From positions 2,767,674-2,831,673 of the forward strand of contig OY725501.1 of the NCBI GenBank assembly GCA_963281255.1: 64,000 bases of DNA, in the 5' to 3' direction. The DNA comes from Aphrocallistes beatrix. Lineage: Eukaryota; Porifera; Hexactinellida; Sceptrulophora; Aphrocallistidae. A program made the translations under genes and the position numbers. Under the pieces are notes generated by a model that saw nothing but the letters and a program-made list of their open reading frames with translations, made no database searches and had not been told where the DNA came from. Every line of letters begins with the position of its first letter. The first letter of the stretch is position 1. This document shows, one piece after another, positions 22,901 to 31,450 of this stretch.

Positions 22901-25554
22901 ATAGACAGAAACGTTTTCCTTAAATTTATTAAATATTTGAATCTTCTAATTATAAACTAACCAAGAAAGGCAGCCATCCGAAATTGAATATAATTATGAT
23001 TAAGAGGAACTTGAGTGAGAGTAACAGTTCTCTTTGTTTCTTCCGATTCACATCTCCCGTCCTTGCAGTGTACTTCCTACGTCTGATCAGGAACAGAACA
23101 ATACTACAGATGAGTATGGTGTAGCAGACACTAGCTATCAGTACCAGTCCGTAGCCATAGATCTGGATGAAGTAGGAATAGGCCACTGAACTACAAGAAT
23201 TATGCAAACTCTAAATTCATGTTAGTTCTAAGGTATTAGAAGCTACTGTATCGGAAAGCTTTGATCTACGTATATGCTCAATATTATTTTTATTGTTCGA
23301 GGTATTCCAATGGCTATTTCTGCCCACCCGACGGATTGAATAATTGATAGGATATCAAAGATATTTCAGAAAGCGTTGATCACATCACTGCAGCATGCAA
23401 CTGTACCCTTGTAGAATTAGCAGAATTACATTAATAACGTACTATTTGCAGATAATCAAAGGCTTTGAAATATAGTACATGAAAGATTGGGCTTGATTTC
23501 ACTGAGGATATCATGTAACATTGCTCCATATGATTATATTGCAAAGATTCCGAGTCATATAGATAACGGTGTATGTAGATGGTTAATTGGGCTCCACAAT
23601 GAACTACAGGTGTATGTTATGGCTGAGTCTCGCCTTATTTTTTTGATGTACAGTGGTAGTTGAGGTTAGCACTTAATCATTTTTTATGGGGTCAGAACAA
23701 GTTGAAACTCGATTAAGTAAAGTATCCTTTTAGCAGATCACTATTATATAAGAGGAGATATTAGAGTAAGCTTGTATAATATACATCTGCATGGATCACC
23801 ACATCAAACATAAACAGTGGAGGGGAATTGATCATGCTTACACTAGCCATGAAGGACTGCCCACTCCAGACGTTGTATGAACAGAGTACCACCAGGGGAT
23901 TGTCTTCACACACAACTCATCGCAGATGTTACGTTGATATAACTTGATTTGTACGTAGGCCTAGTAGTACTTGTTCTCCTGTAATACCTCATTTAAACGG
24001 ATTGAATATTTCTACCTTAATCGTGTACATCAATGTTACATCAATGTCTAAGAACCTCAGAACGCCCTAGACTTCCAACTAATGGGGATTATAGTGTTTG
24101 CATTGTTTAATTGGAAGACATATTTTGTTCAACAAGAATGTCCGGTAACCACAAATGCATATTTAAAGTTCTTAACATTGCCTCATGAATCATGAGCTCC
24201 TCCTACTCTGCATTACGCTGCCTTACTGGGTTACCGATCAAATTCCTACTTCCTACGTATATTTAATGTTGTTAATATTTGCTGGTAAAATCAACAACGG
24301 CCATGCGTGTTGAGTCGAATTTGAAATATTTTCCAATTACTTGGAAATGAGCTGTAATTAATGTCACATGAGTGGTAATACTTTTATCAGGTTTTATGAA
24401 CATTGTTTGAAATTAAGATCTGAAGATCTTATTTCGACACATCTGTGTCTGGTTTCACTATATGCTCTTAAAAGAATTTCACGTTCTCCTCAGAGAATCA
24501 CAGCCCTTATGTACACTACGAGATCTTGCATGATAATGATAGGTTTGTAGATGTGAACTATTTAATTCCTCTTCTTGTAACAATATATAGAGGAATGTTT
24601 TTAAATACTATGTGAAATGAGACATTTTTGTAATCATGTTAATGATAACATATTCTGAAGATAAGTTAGATATCCAAGTTTGTTAGTCATGAACACAGTA
24701 TTTCCTCAAATAATAAAAGCCTTTTATTTTATTAATAATATGGCGAATTAAATATGCATGGAACTATATTAATCATAAATGTACACGCGATTACTCACCC
24801 CTTGTTACTTGGATCATCATACTCAAAATGGCAGTATGATTTCTGCACGCCATATGGCTTCATTTTCGATAAGTATGGAATGGCAGGCAAAGCTGACTGT
24901 AGACCAGAAAATATAATGGCAATCAAAAGCACTATGCCCATCTTCCAAAGGGTCACTTTTTTCTTGTACCAGAAAGGGAAATTGATAGCAAGGAGTCTAG
25001 GAAAGATATGACTAATTCAACACTAATATATATCTATATACACCAAACCATGTTTTTTTTAAAAAAATGCATATTGATGCATTAAATGCTGTCATTTTAA
25101 CTAACCTTTCAAATGGAATGATGGCTAAGATAAGCATAGATCCAGATTTGAATGTCAGAGCAGACCATCCATACAACGTGCATCCTATCTCCCCTCCTGT
25201 GATGAAGTAGGATTCCTCCACATGTGTTTTGTTTACAAACAGATAATAGTAATAGTTGTAGTTCGTGATTGGGAGTGGAATGACACCTGTCAGCGTATCA
25301 AACACTGCCAGGCCTAGAATCAACATGTCATAAGGTTTCTTCTCTTTGAATATTATGACCAATATCGTGGCAGGGTTTCCAATCAAGATGATAAGGTTGA
25401 GCAGGAGTAAAGTCCCAAATATCGCATAATTGTATTCTTTGCTTCTAAAACTGCTAAAAAGATCGGTTTTGTTTTCACTGCTGCAGTTGACACCTTGTGC
25501 AAGTGAATTGTGTAAGAATGCAGAAAAAGCGATTAAAAATATTACAAATTTCAT
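10985..25554 (-). CDS. Rhodopsin-like GPCR with long C-terminal tail, 11 exons
   Basis: This is a seven-transmembrane receptor of about 789 residues. Exons on the minus strand: 25554-25106, 24996-24799, 23190-22962, 22733-22499, 22080-21866, 19944-19727, 19599-19267, 18574-18476, 18304-18099, 17774-17676, 11073-10985. All junctions are GT-AG and the sum is 2370 nt, an exact 790 codons. A signal peptide starts at the first ATG. TM1 has GNPATILVI and TM2 has LGLAVFDTLTG. The end of TM3 is ERLLAI in place of DRY. TM6 has GWLP and TM7 has NPIVY. The transmembrane part ends near residue 340. The remaining roughly 450 residues are a Ser/Thr/Asn-rich tail without a known domain, ending in QTEDV. The ligand is unknown; the ER-L-A motif recalls prostanoid-type receptors only weakly. 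Two plus-strand genes lie inside its introns. The exon 8 acceptor (18574) and the weaker tail exons are the least certain parts; transcript data would settle them. Confidence 0.8.
12873..15686 (+). CDS. MAP4K3/5-type Ste20 kinase (GCK-I), intronless
   Basis: A serine/threonine kinase of 937 residues that feeds stress/JNK and mTORC1-type signalling in other animals. The kinase domain lies near the N-terminus, with glycine loop IGSGTYGEVF (31-40), lysine 54 in ALK, HRDIKGANLLL near 142, DFG, and GTPYWMAPEVAAVEKKGGY typical of the GCK-I group. A proline-rich middle (about 400-600) has SH3-binding-like runs such as PPLPPPK. A citron-homology (CNH) domain follows from about 613. The length and order match MAP4K3/MAP4K5. 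The gene is a single uninterrupted exon. It lies antisense inside the tenth intron of the GPCR gene (17675-11074). GC content is high until the last 500 nt. The pre-duplication orthologue of MAP4K3/5 is likely, so I give no single symbol. Confidence 0.93.
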   Translation: MTDKAKVTKYTLLPQISRKDPLNELEIIKTIGSGTYGEVFQAKIKETDELAALKSIKIEAGDDFNIVQQEIAILAECKHENIVGYYGSYFKSGKLWIAMEYCGGGSLQDIYQKHGPLPEDAIAFVSRETLKGLEYLHRANMMHRDIKGANLLLTLDGDVKLADFGISATLTFTMKRKSFIGTPYWMAPEVAAVEKKGGYNSQCDIWAVGITAIELAETQPPLFDLHPMTALYMMTKKSFKPENLKDKKKWNKEFHDFIKHLLVKDPMKRPTATQALCHTFVYRTIVRREAIKPLLKYATLPKAKYQITQIIDGSDEDEEEVKTSNPVEGDGEQGKVKEPALRRIQSRHGQVLNRIESNDDSLLGKIAMPGDVPQKPQIHRLQSTQAEDDFDSQTQSPYIDGDKFSRPVPNPNLGQAVSAPATPPQSYNGQVPIYGPVGKGDMDDFSSVYQDPVSVPPRPPKNISLREVPPPRSKVDPPSIVSRPLPSVPKESPRLPPAVPSHSHGVPNEYSYVDPDSINIMHSKFENLIAGPTSLPASIPRTASQNNSAAPPLPPPKRDGRSVSTTSAPSVPSSFEPPPLPPKAPSLRTPNPAKQPPRLGGKDSQACFSKIFHGCPLHVKSATSWVHPDSKDKYVLIGSTEGLYSLLLTNRLDAEMEQMYPKKIWWLSIFQNVMLSITSSHRYMCMTLLLNMYDRSLKDTQQYQHTTKVKGSKGTLRCAVIHNPYNREYYYCGITATSVIILQWFEPREIFMLNVLIDFSFPYEVNLCEGFVYSTVEKMPLPVLITGVRDSGNSNVTFDVFDPNASENYFSCIEEYPIMKMTGISQLEPDTVIAVHDNVVKFVNLQGKVKPNFAGKYKNKIHFDFKLEGYVRLRECILIFHRHGMQAKSLVDEEITAEVFEESKVFNLLGSDRNIIIESRQESDMDGPANLYILASK
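15990..16085. repeat. Possible transposon fragment (GGGGTCTGGGGGG type)
   Basis: G-rich sequence with TGTAAACCCCCAGTGGGGTC, a pattern common in DNA-transposon debris. It sits in the GPCR intron downstream of the MAP4K gene. No end structures are seen. Confidence 0.3.
20733..21659 (+). CDS. DRAM/Frag1/Sfk1-family membrane protein, intronless
   Basis: A 308-residue polytopic protein with about six hydrophobic segments. The first begins ALYPIFVSLLYISSYSVSFL, later ones include YVFILLNYLEFFTGLLLLLG and LLTVVYFGLQIIVTTVIIMK, and the last is near WIFIICFTVLILLSY. The pattern and length fit the Frag1/DRAM family, whose members work in the endomembrane system (autophagy modulation, GPI-anchor remodelling). 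I cannot separate DRAM from PGAP2/FRAG1 here. The start ATG follows a stop-rich upstream region, and the stop is at 21657-21659. The gene is one exon and lies antisense in the fifth intron (21865-19945) of the GPCR gene. Confidence 0.75.
   Translation: MAETTKKSFNIDLDLKRRISHGWRWLQPKSDIALYPIFVSLLYISSYSVSFLLGGWLGHFEDGRFLAPSDLLERNPERGLFKVLSYPIIFALFFVMYIKFKQNERTSLPFNKYTWLKYVFILLNYLEFFTGLLLLLGMMVHTSYLDETTVKLADFLRHGGSFTMQLLTVVYFGLQIIVTTVIIMKRPREKISFVRIGFILMRCIFIMLSLIALLLRVIATPIWRTMQNSEMDAFMLGDEQIMQSDAKNTDAAGEWIFIICFTVLILLSYVDFRDTKYQLRVGTKDKALSKERDIKYEIQETNTFFVAE
22236..22285 (-). repeat. Short repeat shared by two GPCR introns (copy 1)
   Basis: About 50 bp similar to 23864-23910 (shared CTCCAGA-GTTGTATGA, then a TACCACCAGG block and TTGTCTTCAC). 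It lies in GPCR intron 4. On the minus strand it gives a short degenerate coding-like stretch. It may be a decayed exon copy or a transposon piece. Confidence 0.35.
23864..23910 (-). repeat. Short repeat shared by two GPCR introns (copy 2)
   Basis: The partner of 22236-22285, in GPCR intron 2 between the TM4 and TM5 exons. On the minus strand it can be read as EDNPLVVLCSYNVWSGQSFM, which looks receptor-loop-like but is not part of the in-frame model. Confidence 0.35.
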
Positions 25555-25807
25555 ATTAAAATTGATATATGACTGTTTACTTTGAATAAATTATCTTCGT
25601 AACCATATTTATACAGCAGAAGCACTGATTGTCTGAAATCAGTACAGTAGTGCCTACATTATGGCCAATGGCCTAAGATTCTAATTACAAGCATGTACAG
25701 AGTAATTCTTTGTAGTCTTCTCCCAGTGCACACCATCCGAGGGGTGAGGTAGACTCTGTAGCAGGCTTCTACACATCAGAAGCACCATTTACCGTTATAA
25801 ATACAGA

Positions 25808-25969
25808 GCCACTGGGATAATCCGCTACCGCTGTGTAGTAATATAGTTGCAGCCGTTTAGCATGCTGCAACTATATTACTACATATATTATGGTATTTGA
25901 GATAACTTGCCAAATTGGGTAATCCCCACAGATTTGGCTGCACCAATTGCGGCGGATTATCCAGGTGGC
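25808..25969. repeat. Nested foldback element upstream of the GPCR
   Basis: The inner perfect inverted repeat has 20-bp arms (TGTAGTAATATAGTTGCAGC at 25834-25853 and its complement at 25864-25883) around a 10-nt loop. The outer arms are GCCACTGGGATAATCCGC (25808-25825) and GCGGATTATCCAGGTGGC (25952-25969). It lies about 250 bp upstream of the receptor start codon. It is most likely a MITE; a regulatory role is possible but unproven. Confidence 0.7.
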
Positions 25970-27068
25970 ACTGCATTTCAAAATTTCAATTATTATTTTT
26001 GAAATTATACAATTCATTGGAGGCAATATCCTGTATAACATGTAAGTAGGAAGCACTACGTATTACGTATTTGCAAATTAATTAAATATCAGTATGATAT
26101 ATGAGATATGAATTCTGATACATATTTGTACTCGTTTGATGAGTAAACGTCAGATTAACATTGATTATGCGGTATTTTCCAACCAAAGTCAGGTTGTTAA
26201 ACATGTTTATTAAGCAGAGGAGTCCGACATCGAACTGAGTACTTTCAGATTTCGGTTTTTAATCATAAAGTTTGTGATGCTGGCAAATACACTAGCCCGA
26301 AAATGACCTGTTTGTTTTGTGAAATAAAGTATATAAGACCACTGTAATAGTAAGGATAAGGCCACTTATAAAAAGTTTGTTTCGCCTCAAAAAAGACCTC
26401 AAGTGGATTTCGGATGGGCGGTATTTCATTATCATGATCTCTAACGTTATTATCTCGTAACGTTATTTAATAACTTAATCTATAATTGGCTCTGCAAACA
26501 ATTAACGAATTGAAGTCTCAAAAACTGAAATGCTAGTACTATATATCAACTGTGTATTTAAGCCAATCAGTACTTAAAATTGATTGTAATAATGGCGATA
26601 TATTCGGGAAATAAATATTGATGCGGGCGGCGGAGCTGAACCATGTTTACAACTAACATAACAGTGGCGTGAAATAATAATTTTAGTGCAGTTCTCCAAT
26701 TGGATTGTTAGCCTGTCACGCTCTAACTGGTCTGAGTTTTTTTATTTTACAAATATTAAACACTTAACAAAGTCTAAATGTCAAAAAAAAAATTATTTTA
26801 AAAATTATTTCGACAATCAGAATGATGGTCATTATAACTGGACCGCCCCGGGTCAGTTATTACGGAAGAATGATGAGTGATAGAAATGTACTTTCAGGAT
26901 ACCCGAACCCGTTGTAAATAAATTAATGCTAATTATCATGGTTATGACAAAGCCTAACACTGGGGATAAGTTAGATAACTTATATTTACACTATCATATA
27001 TATTATGGTATATTTTATTACTTATTCTCACTTTCTTATTTCATATTTTACTCAATAGAATCAGTAGA
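25970..27068. other. Intergenic, nothing recognised
   Basis: AT-rich DNA between the divergent GPCR and coiled-coil/NHL genes. It must hold the 5' untranslated region and promoter of the gene that follows. No repeat with clear ends or credible ORF is seen. Confidence 0.4.
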
Positions 27069-28332
27069 ATGGCATCTCGAATAGGAGCAGAATCAGTGCT
27101 GGGAGAGGAGAGAGTGGAGAGAGAGTTGGAGGAGTTGAGGAGTCAGGTGCAGAGAGAGAAAGAGAGAGTTAGAAAGCATTTCCAAGAGCTCCATCTCCTG
27201 CTAGCAGCTAAAGAACAAAGTGTGTTGCTAGAGCTAGATGAGATTGTAGAGCGAGTGAGAAGAGAGTTGTCAGAGAAGAGAGCTCTCCTCCAACAGCTGA
27301 ACAGCCAGAGAAGACCTGGAGAGAGATCTGACTGAGAACAAGTTGAGAGAGCTGCTGCAGAAGAATCTGCGTAGTCTGGAAGATGGCGTTGGAGAGGTGT
27401 TAGGTGGAGAAGGTGTGACAGTTGGATGGGTAGAGGTGGAGTGGAATGAGGAGGGAGTAGAGTTCGCAGTGAGTGATGTGTGTAAGGTTGTGTGTCTGAA
27501 GGAGAAACCTGTTGAACCTGTGGACTATTCTCTGAAAGTACGTCCTGTCTGGTCTCGTGTTACTGGAGGGAAAGGTCCTGATCAGATTTCAGATCCAATG
27601 CAGATATCTATTGACAATACAACACAGAATATATTTGTGACAGATAATGAGTGTGGTAGAATTCAAGTTTTCAACTCAGAAGGAAGGCATCTATACTCTA
27701 TTACTGACCTCATAGAATATCCTATTGGAATAGCTCTAACGAATGCATTCATATTCGTAGCAGTAGAGGGAAATTTGTTGAAACTAAACAAATCTACTAA
27801 CAAGTTAGTCAAGTCAGTGGAAACAGAGAATCGTGTCTGGGGAATTGAGACTGGTGAAGACACAAATATTTACGGATGTGAAAGTAACAAACAATCAGTG
27901 ATTGTATTAGACAATAATCTCAAATTCCTGAAAAGAATCAAACTGAAATCATCTCATTTAGAATCAACTACTCAAACTCACTGCATCAAATTCTATCAGA
28001 ATGATATGTATGTAATGTGTGGTAACTATCCTTCTTACCATCTCCAGATATTCTCTCTAGAAGGAAAGCTGCTAAGATGTTTGATACCAAAAAAAGAAAT
28101 AGACTGGAGTTATTTCTTTACCATAGATCGAGTGGGGAATATCATAGTAGCTGATTGGGGAAGGAATCAAATCAAGATATTCAACAATGAAGGAGATACA
28201 ATACACACCATTAGCAATGCACACTTAGCTGAGAATGAGAAATTTGACCTTCCTCGCGGAATAGCACTCGACAATTCAAACAGGATTATTGTAGCACAGC
28301 GGAATCCTAATGGCTGTCTACAAGCTTTCTAA
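27069..28332 (+). CDS. Coiled-coil and NHL-repeat protein, with a frameshift
   Basis: Two adjoining frames form one protein-like unit. Residues 1 to about 85 (27069-27320) are a heptad-rich coiled coil (RVERELEELRSQVQREKERV). The reading then moves by one nucleotide near 27310-27320, where DLTENKLRELLQKNL continues the coiled coil, and runs to 28332. The C-terminal part has five or so NHL/beta-propeller blades with the usual D-N-R-I-Q-V-F pattern (ECGRIQVFNSEGRHLYSI, then WGRNQIKIFNNEGD). This resembles TRIM-NHL proteins without the RING and B-box. There is no room for an intron at the shift. Either one extra base is present (assembly error or recent mutation) or it is a pseudogene. A related NHL gene is at 41546. 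Confidence 0.65.
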
Positions 28333-29082
28333 ACGACTGAACTTGTAGTACATAATGTGTGTTCCCTTTCTATGAATGAGACTTCCTTCCTAGTAAATTC
28401 AAACCTTTTACCCCAATTACTGAATGTTTTCCTTATTTTTTTATGATATAATATTTAACTCATAGCAGAATTTGCAACGGGATCGTCTATCAATTCTTTT
28501 TCAAGATATTTCATGAAATCATTCTCTTATATCTAGAATTGTTATTACAGTCGACATCGGTTTTTTTTACTATCGGCTTTTTTTGACTGTTTTTGGTGCA
28601 AAAATATGAGTTTCAGGTACAGTAGACATCGGGGGTTTTTTGACATTTTTCCATGCAAATGGGGTGTCAAAAAACCCGATGTCGACTGTAGTATTTACTA
28701 ACATGAAGGAAGTAATACTAATAAACCGATCCTTCACTCAACGCGTAAATAGTGTAATGTTGAAACAATAGTTAGGTCTCAAATGACAACCGCGATTCTT
28801 ATCTGGAATGTTTCATTGAGTTTAAGTGCATTTTGAAAGGTGCCATTCATTTATGTTATCAAAATCTATACTACTATCATGCCATATACTCAACTTTATT
28901 GGCTATTCTTCACATACTTTTTAAGGATTTTACGTTTAAAATGTATACATTCTATCTTCTGTCCAGTCATTGGCCGTGGGGCATCTACTATCCCAGTTAG
29001 GAACATTCCATTATTTACAGAAATGTTTCCTATCAGCCGTATTTCATTCTTTGATCCTTATTCAGATTCCATTGGTACTAGT
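28333..29082. other. Intergenic with one MITE
   Basis: It contains the MITE at 28548-28688 and the presumed 5' untranslated region of SEH1. The open frame upstream of 29083 shows no WD-repeat similarity. Confidence 0.4.
28548..28688. mobile_element. pogo-like MITE
   Basis: CAGTCGACATCGG at the left is inverted at the right (CCGATGTCGACTG), flanked by TA. A second internal copy of the end (CAGTAGACATCGG near 28620) suggests that one MITE inserted into, or was duplicated within, another. Confidence 0.7.
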
Positions 29083-31309
29083 ATGGCTGAGAAGATGACG
29101 TTCTTAGAAGCGAAGCAGTCTCCCATGATAGAGACTCTCATCCCCACGACTCATGAAGATACGATACACGATGCCGCATTTGATTTCAGTGGTAAGCATG
29201 GATTAGTGCCTTAAACTTATTGCCTTATAGTATTTTTTTGAATTTAGAAATTCTGATACATTATTTGTGTGGACTTGTAATCCATTGTTTGGGTATCTCC
29301 TTATAAGGTCAGAGACTGGCCACCTGTTCAGCTGATCAGCACGTGTGTGTGTGGGACACGAGGCAAGATGGTCAGTGGGAGTGCACCTCCAAGTTCCCCG
29401 CACACAACGGACCCATCTGGAGACTGGACTGGTCGCATCCTCAGTTCGGACAGCTGTTGGCGACCTGCTCATTCGACTGCTGTGTCAACATCTGGCAGGA
29501 GAATACGAAGCTGGAGACTTCAGGTGAGATTATGGAAGAAATGTCTATACAAATAGGTTCGATAGTGATGCCATATTCTGCTTGATTATGTCCAAATAAG
29601 GAAGTTGATGTTTGAACACTCAGGAATTGTAAGATTTAGTAATATCATCTAGGAATGTTTTAGAATTTTTTCTATGTGGAGGGATGAAAGGGCATCTTGG
29701 TCGATTTCTAGGCTAGGCCAGCTTCTAAGCACCTTTGTACGTAACTAGTTCCTTCAAATTCACTCATTTATTGATAGAAATATTTTCAGAATTCTATGGA
29801 GTGGCAAAAAACTCAAAGGGATTCAAATGCCTCCCCCGTTCCCCTAAAAATCAATGTATCATGTGCTTACAACCCATCCTTAAGTTGCTATACATATTAC
29901 CATCTGAAGCAGTTCCATTCTGGCATCTGACATGACATCCTCCACTCAGGTAAGCACAGTCTGCAGTGGGAGAAAGAAGCCACGCGTCTAGACAGTCAGT
30001 CCAGCGTGAACGACGTCAGGTTCTGTCCCCACTACTGGGGCTTGCAGTTCGCTTCCTGCGCCAAGAACGGCTTCGTACGCGTGTACGAGGCTAAGGACAT
30101 AATGCGACTGAACGACTGGACTCTGTCGCACGAGTTCCACAGTCTGAACGAGGCCTCCTCTCTCTGCTGGTCTCAGTCCAGCCTCTTCCCCCCTCTCATC
30201 GCCGTGGGGTCTGATGAGAAGGGGGCCAACTCCGTCAGACACCTCGGCGTATACCAGCTGCACAGGTTAGTGTGTATGTTGAGGAGATTTATTATGTGCA
30301 GCAAAGGTAATAATGGCTGTGGTTATAATGTCAATCTTATTGGCTATAATGGCAGAGTTATGGTTTGAAAAAAGAGTTGACATTTTCATTTAAGGCAATA
30401 ATTAACTTGCTTGTGCAAGTCACAAAATACTCAAAGATTCAAAATCTATTCTACCACAAGCAATTTCTTCAATCAATTTTCTGGGATATAATGGTATGAA
30501 TCTGGGCTACTAAAATACACAAGTGATACGCTCAGGGCCGCACCTAGAAATAGTTATTGGGGGGGGGTGTCGACCTAATTTTTCCGACTGCCGACTGAAT
30601 TGTGAAACTTCCGACTATTTAGGAAATAACCGACTACATTAAAATAGTGGGGGGGTGTCACACACCCCCACACCCCCCCGTAGAACCGGTCCTGGATACG
30701 CTTGGCATGTGCTATTAGTATTGTATTTATTTGCTACACTACTCAGATCTAGCAACACGTGGAAATCCATCATTGATGATCAGACCGAGATGATGTTCCG
30801 TAAGGTGAATGACGTAAGCTTTGCTAACTGGATGGGTCGCAGTTACCACTCACTAGCAGTAGGCGGGAATGGACTCTATGTCGTGCAGATTAAACCTACC
30901 AAGCTCTCCAGCTCCTCTGGTGAATCAGCAGGTTAGTGGTCCTCATGTTTTATAATTATTCATTTCAAATTGATTTCAAATCATTTATTTGTCAGTATAA
31001 TTTAAGTACAGGTCTAAATCAATAACTTCCGTAGAGTACCATTACAAGTTTACTCAGATCCCCCTGCGGGAGACAGACAGACAGACAGAGGTGTGGCGGG
31101 TGCACTGGAACATTACTGGAGATATGCTAATCGCCTCTTCTAACGACAGACGAGTTCTGGTGTGGAAGCAGTCCGGTCTCTCCAGTTTTGAGATCGTTAA
31201 GGAGCTGGTCGCCACTCAGGATTCACACAACCCGGTCTCTATTAATCCTGCATTCCATAGTGCCCTTGCGGTTGCTAGAGAGGAATCAATACAGGACACT
31301 GTGACATAA
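29083..31309 (+). CDS. SEH1L: Nucleoporin SEH1 (WD-repeat), 5 exons
   Basis: A WD40 protein of 330 residues, a shared subunit of the Nup107-160 nuclear pore complex and the GATOR2 mTORC1 regulator. Exons: 29083-29191, 29308-29523, 29950-30265, 30747-30931, 31035-31309. All junctions are GT-AG and the total is 993 nt. Recognisable blocks are HEDTIHDAAFDFSG near the start, LATCSADQHVCVWD, WSHPQFGQLLATCSFDCCVN, NDVRFCPHYWGLQFASC, EAKDIMRLNDWTLSHEF, LIAVGSDE and WRVHWNITGDMLIASSNDRR, in the order of SEH1. The upstream frame is open to about 28840, but family conservation supports the start near 29083 (a second Met lies four codons later). The C-terminus is shorter than in vertebrates. Intron 3 carries a transposon fragment. 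Confidence 0.93.
30531..30697. mobile_element. hAT-like MITE fragment in SEH1 intron 3
   Basis: It begins CAGGGCCGCACCTAG and ends with the rough inverse (CCGGTCCTGG). The interior has long G and C runs and repeats of CCGACT. A similar G-rich CCGACTAGAATTTGAC piece occurs near 2745-2775. Confidence 0.45.
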
Positions 31310-31450
31310 GACCTGGATTAGAATTTATAGTTTTCTTGTCGATTATTAAAATACATCATTGGTTTACTGTTTCTTCCCATCATTCCTATCTATCACGAAT
31401 TAAGTCATTCATAACATAATGATGTAATGCTATCCGATTGAAATAGTGCC

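Noticed and set aside
24754-25011. Plus-strand ORF of 85 codons
   Set aside because: It is the antisense of GPCR exon 2 (TM4), whose minus-strand reading continues the receptor in frame.
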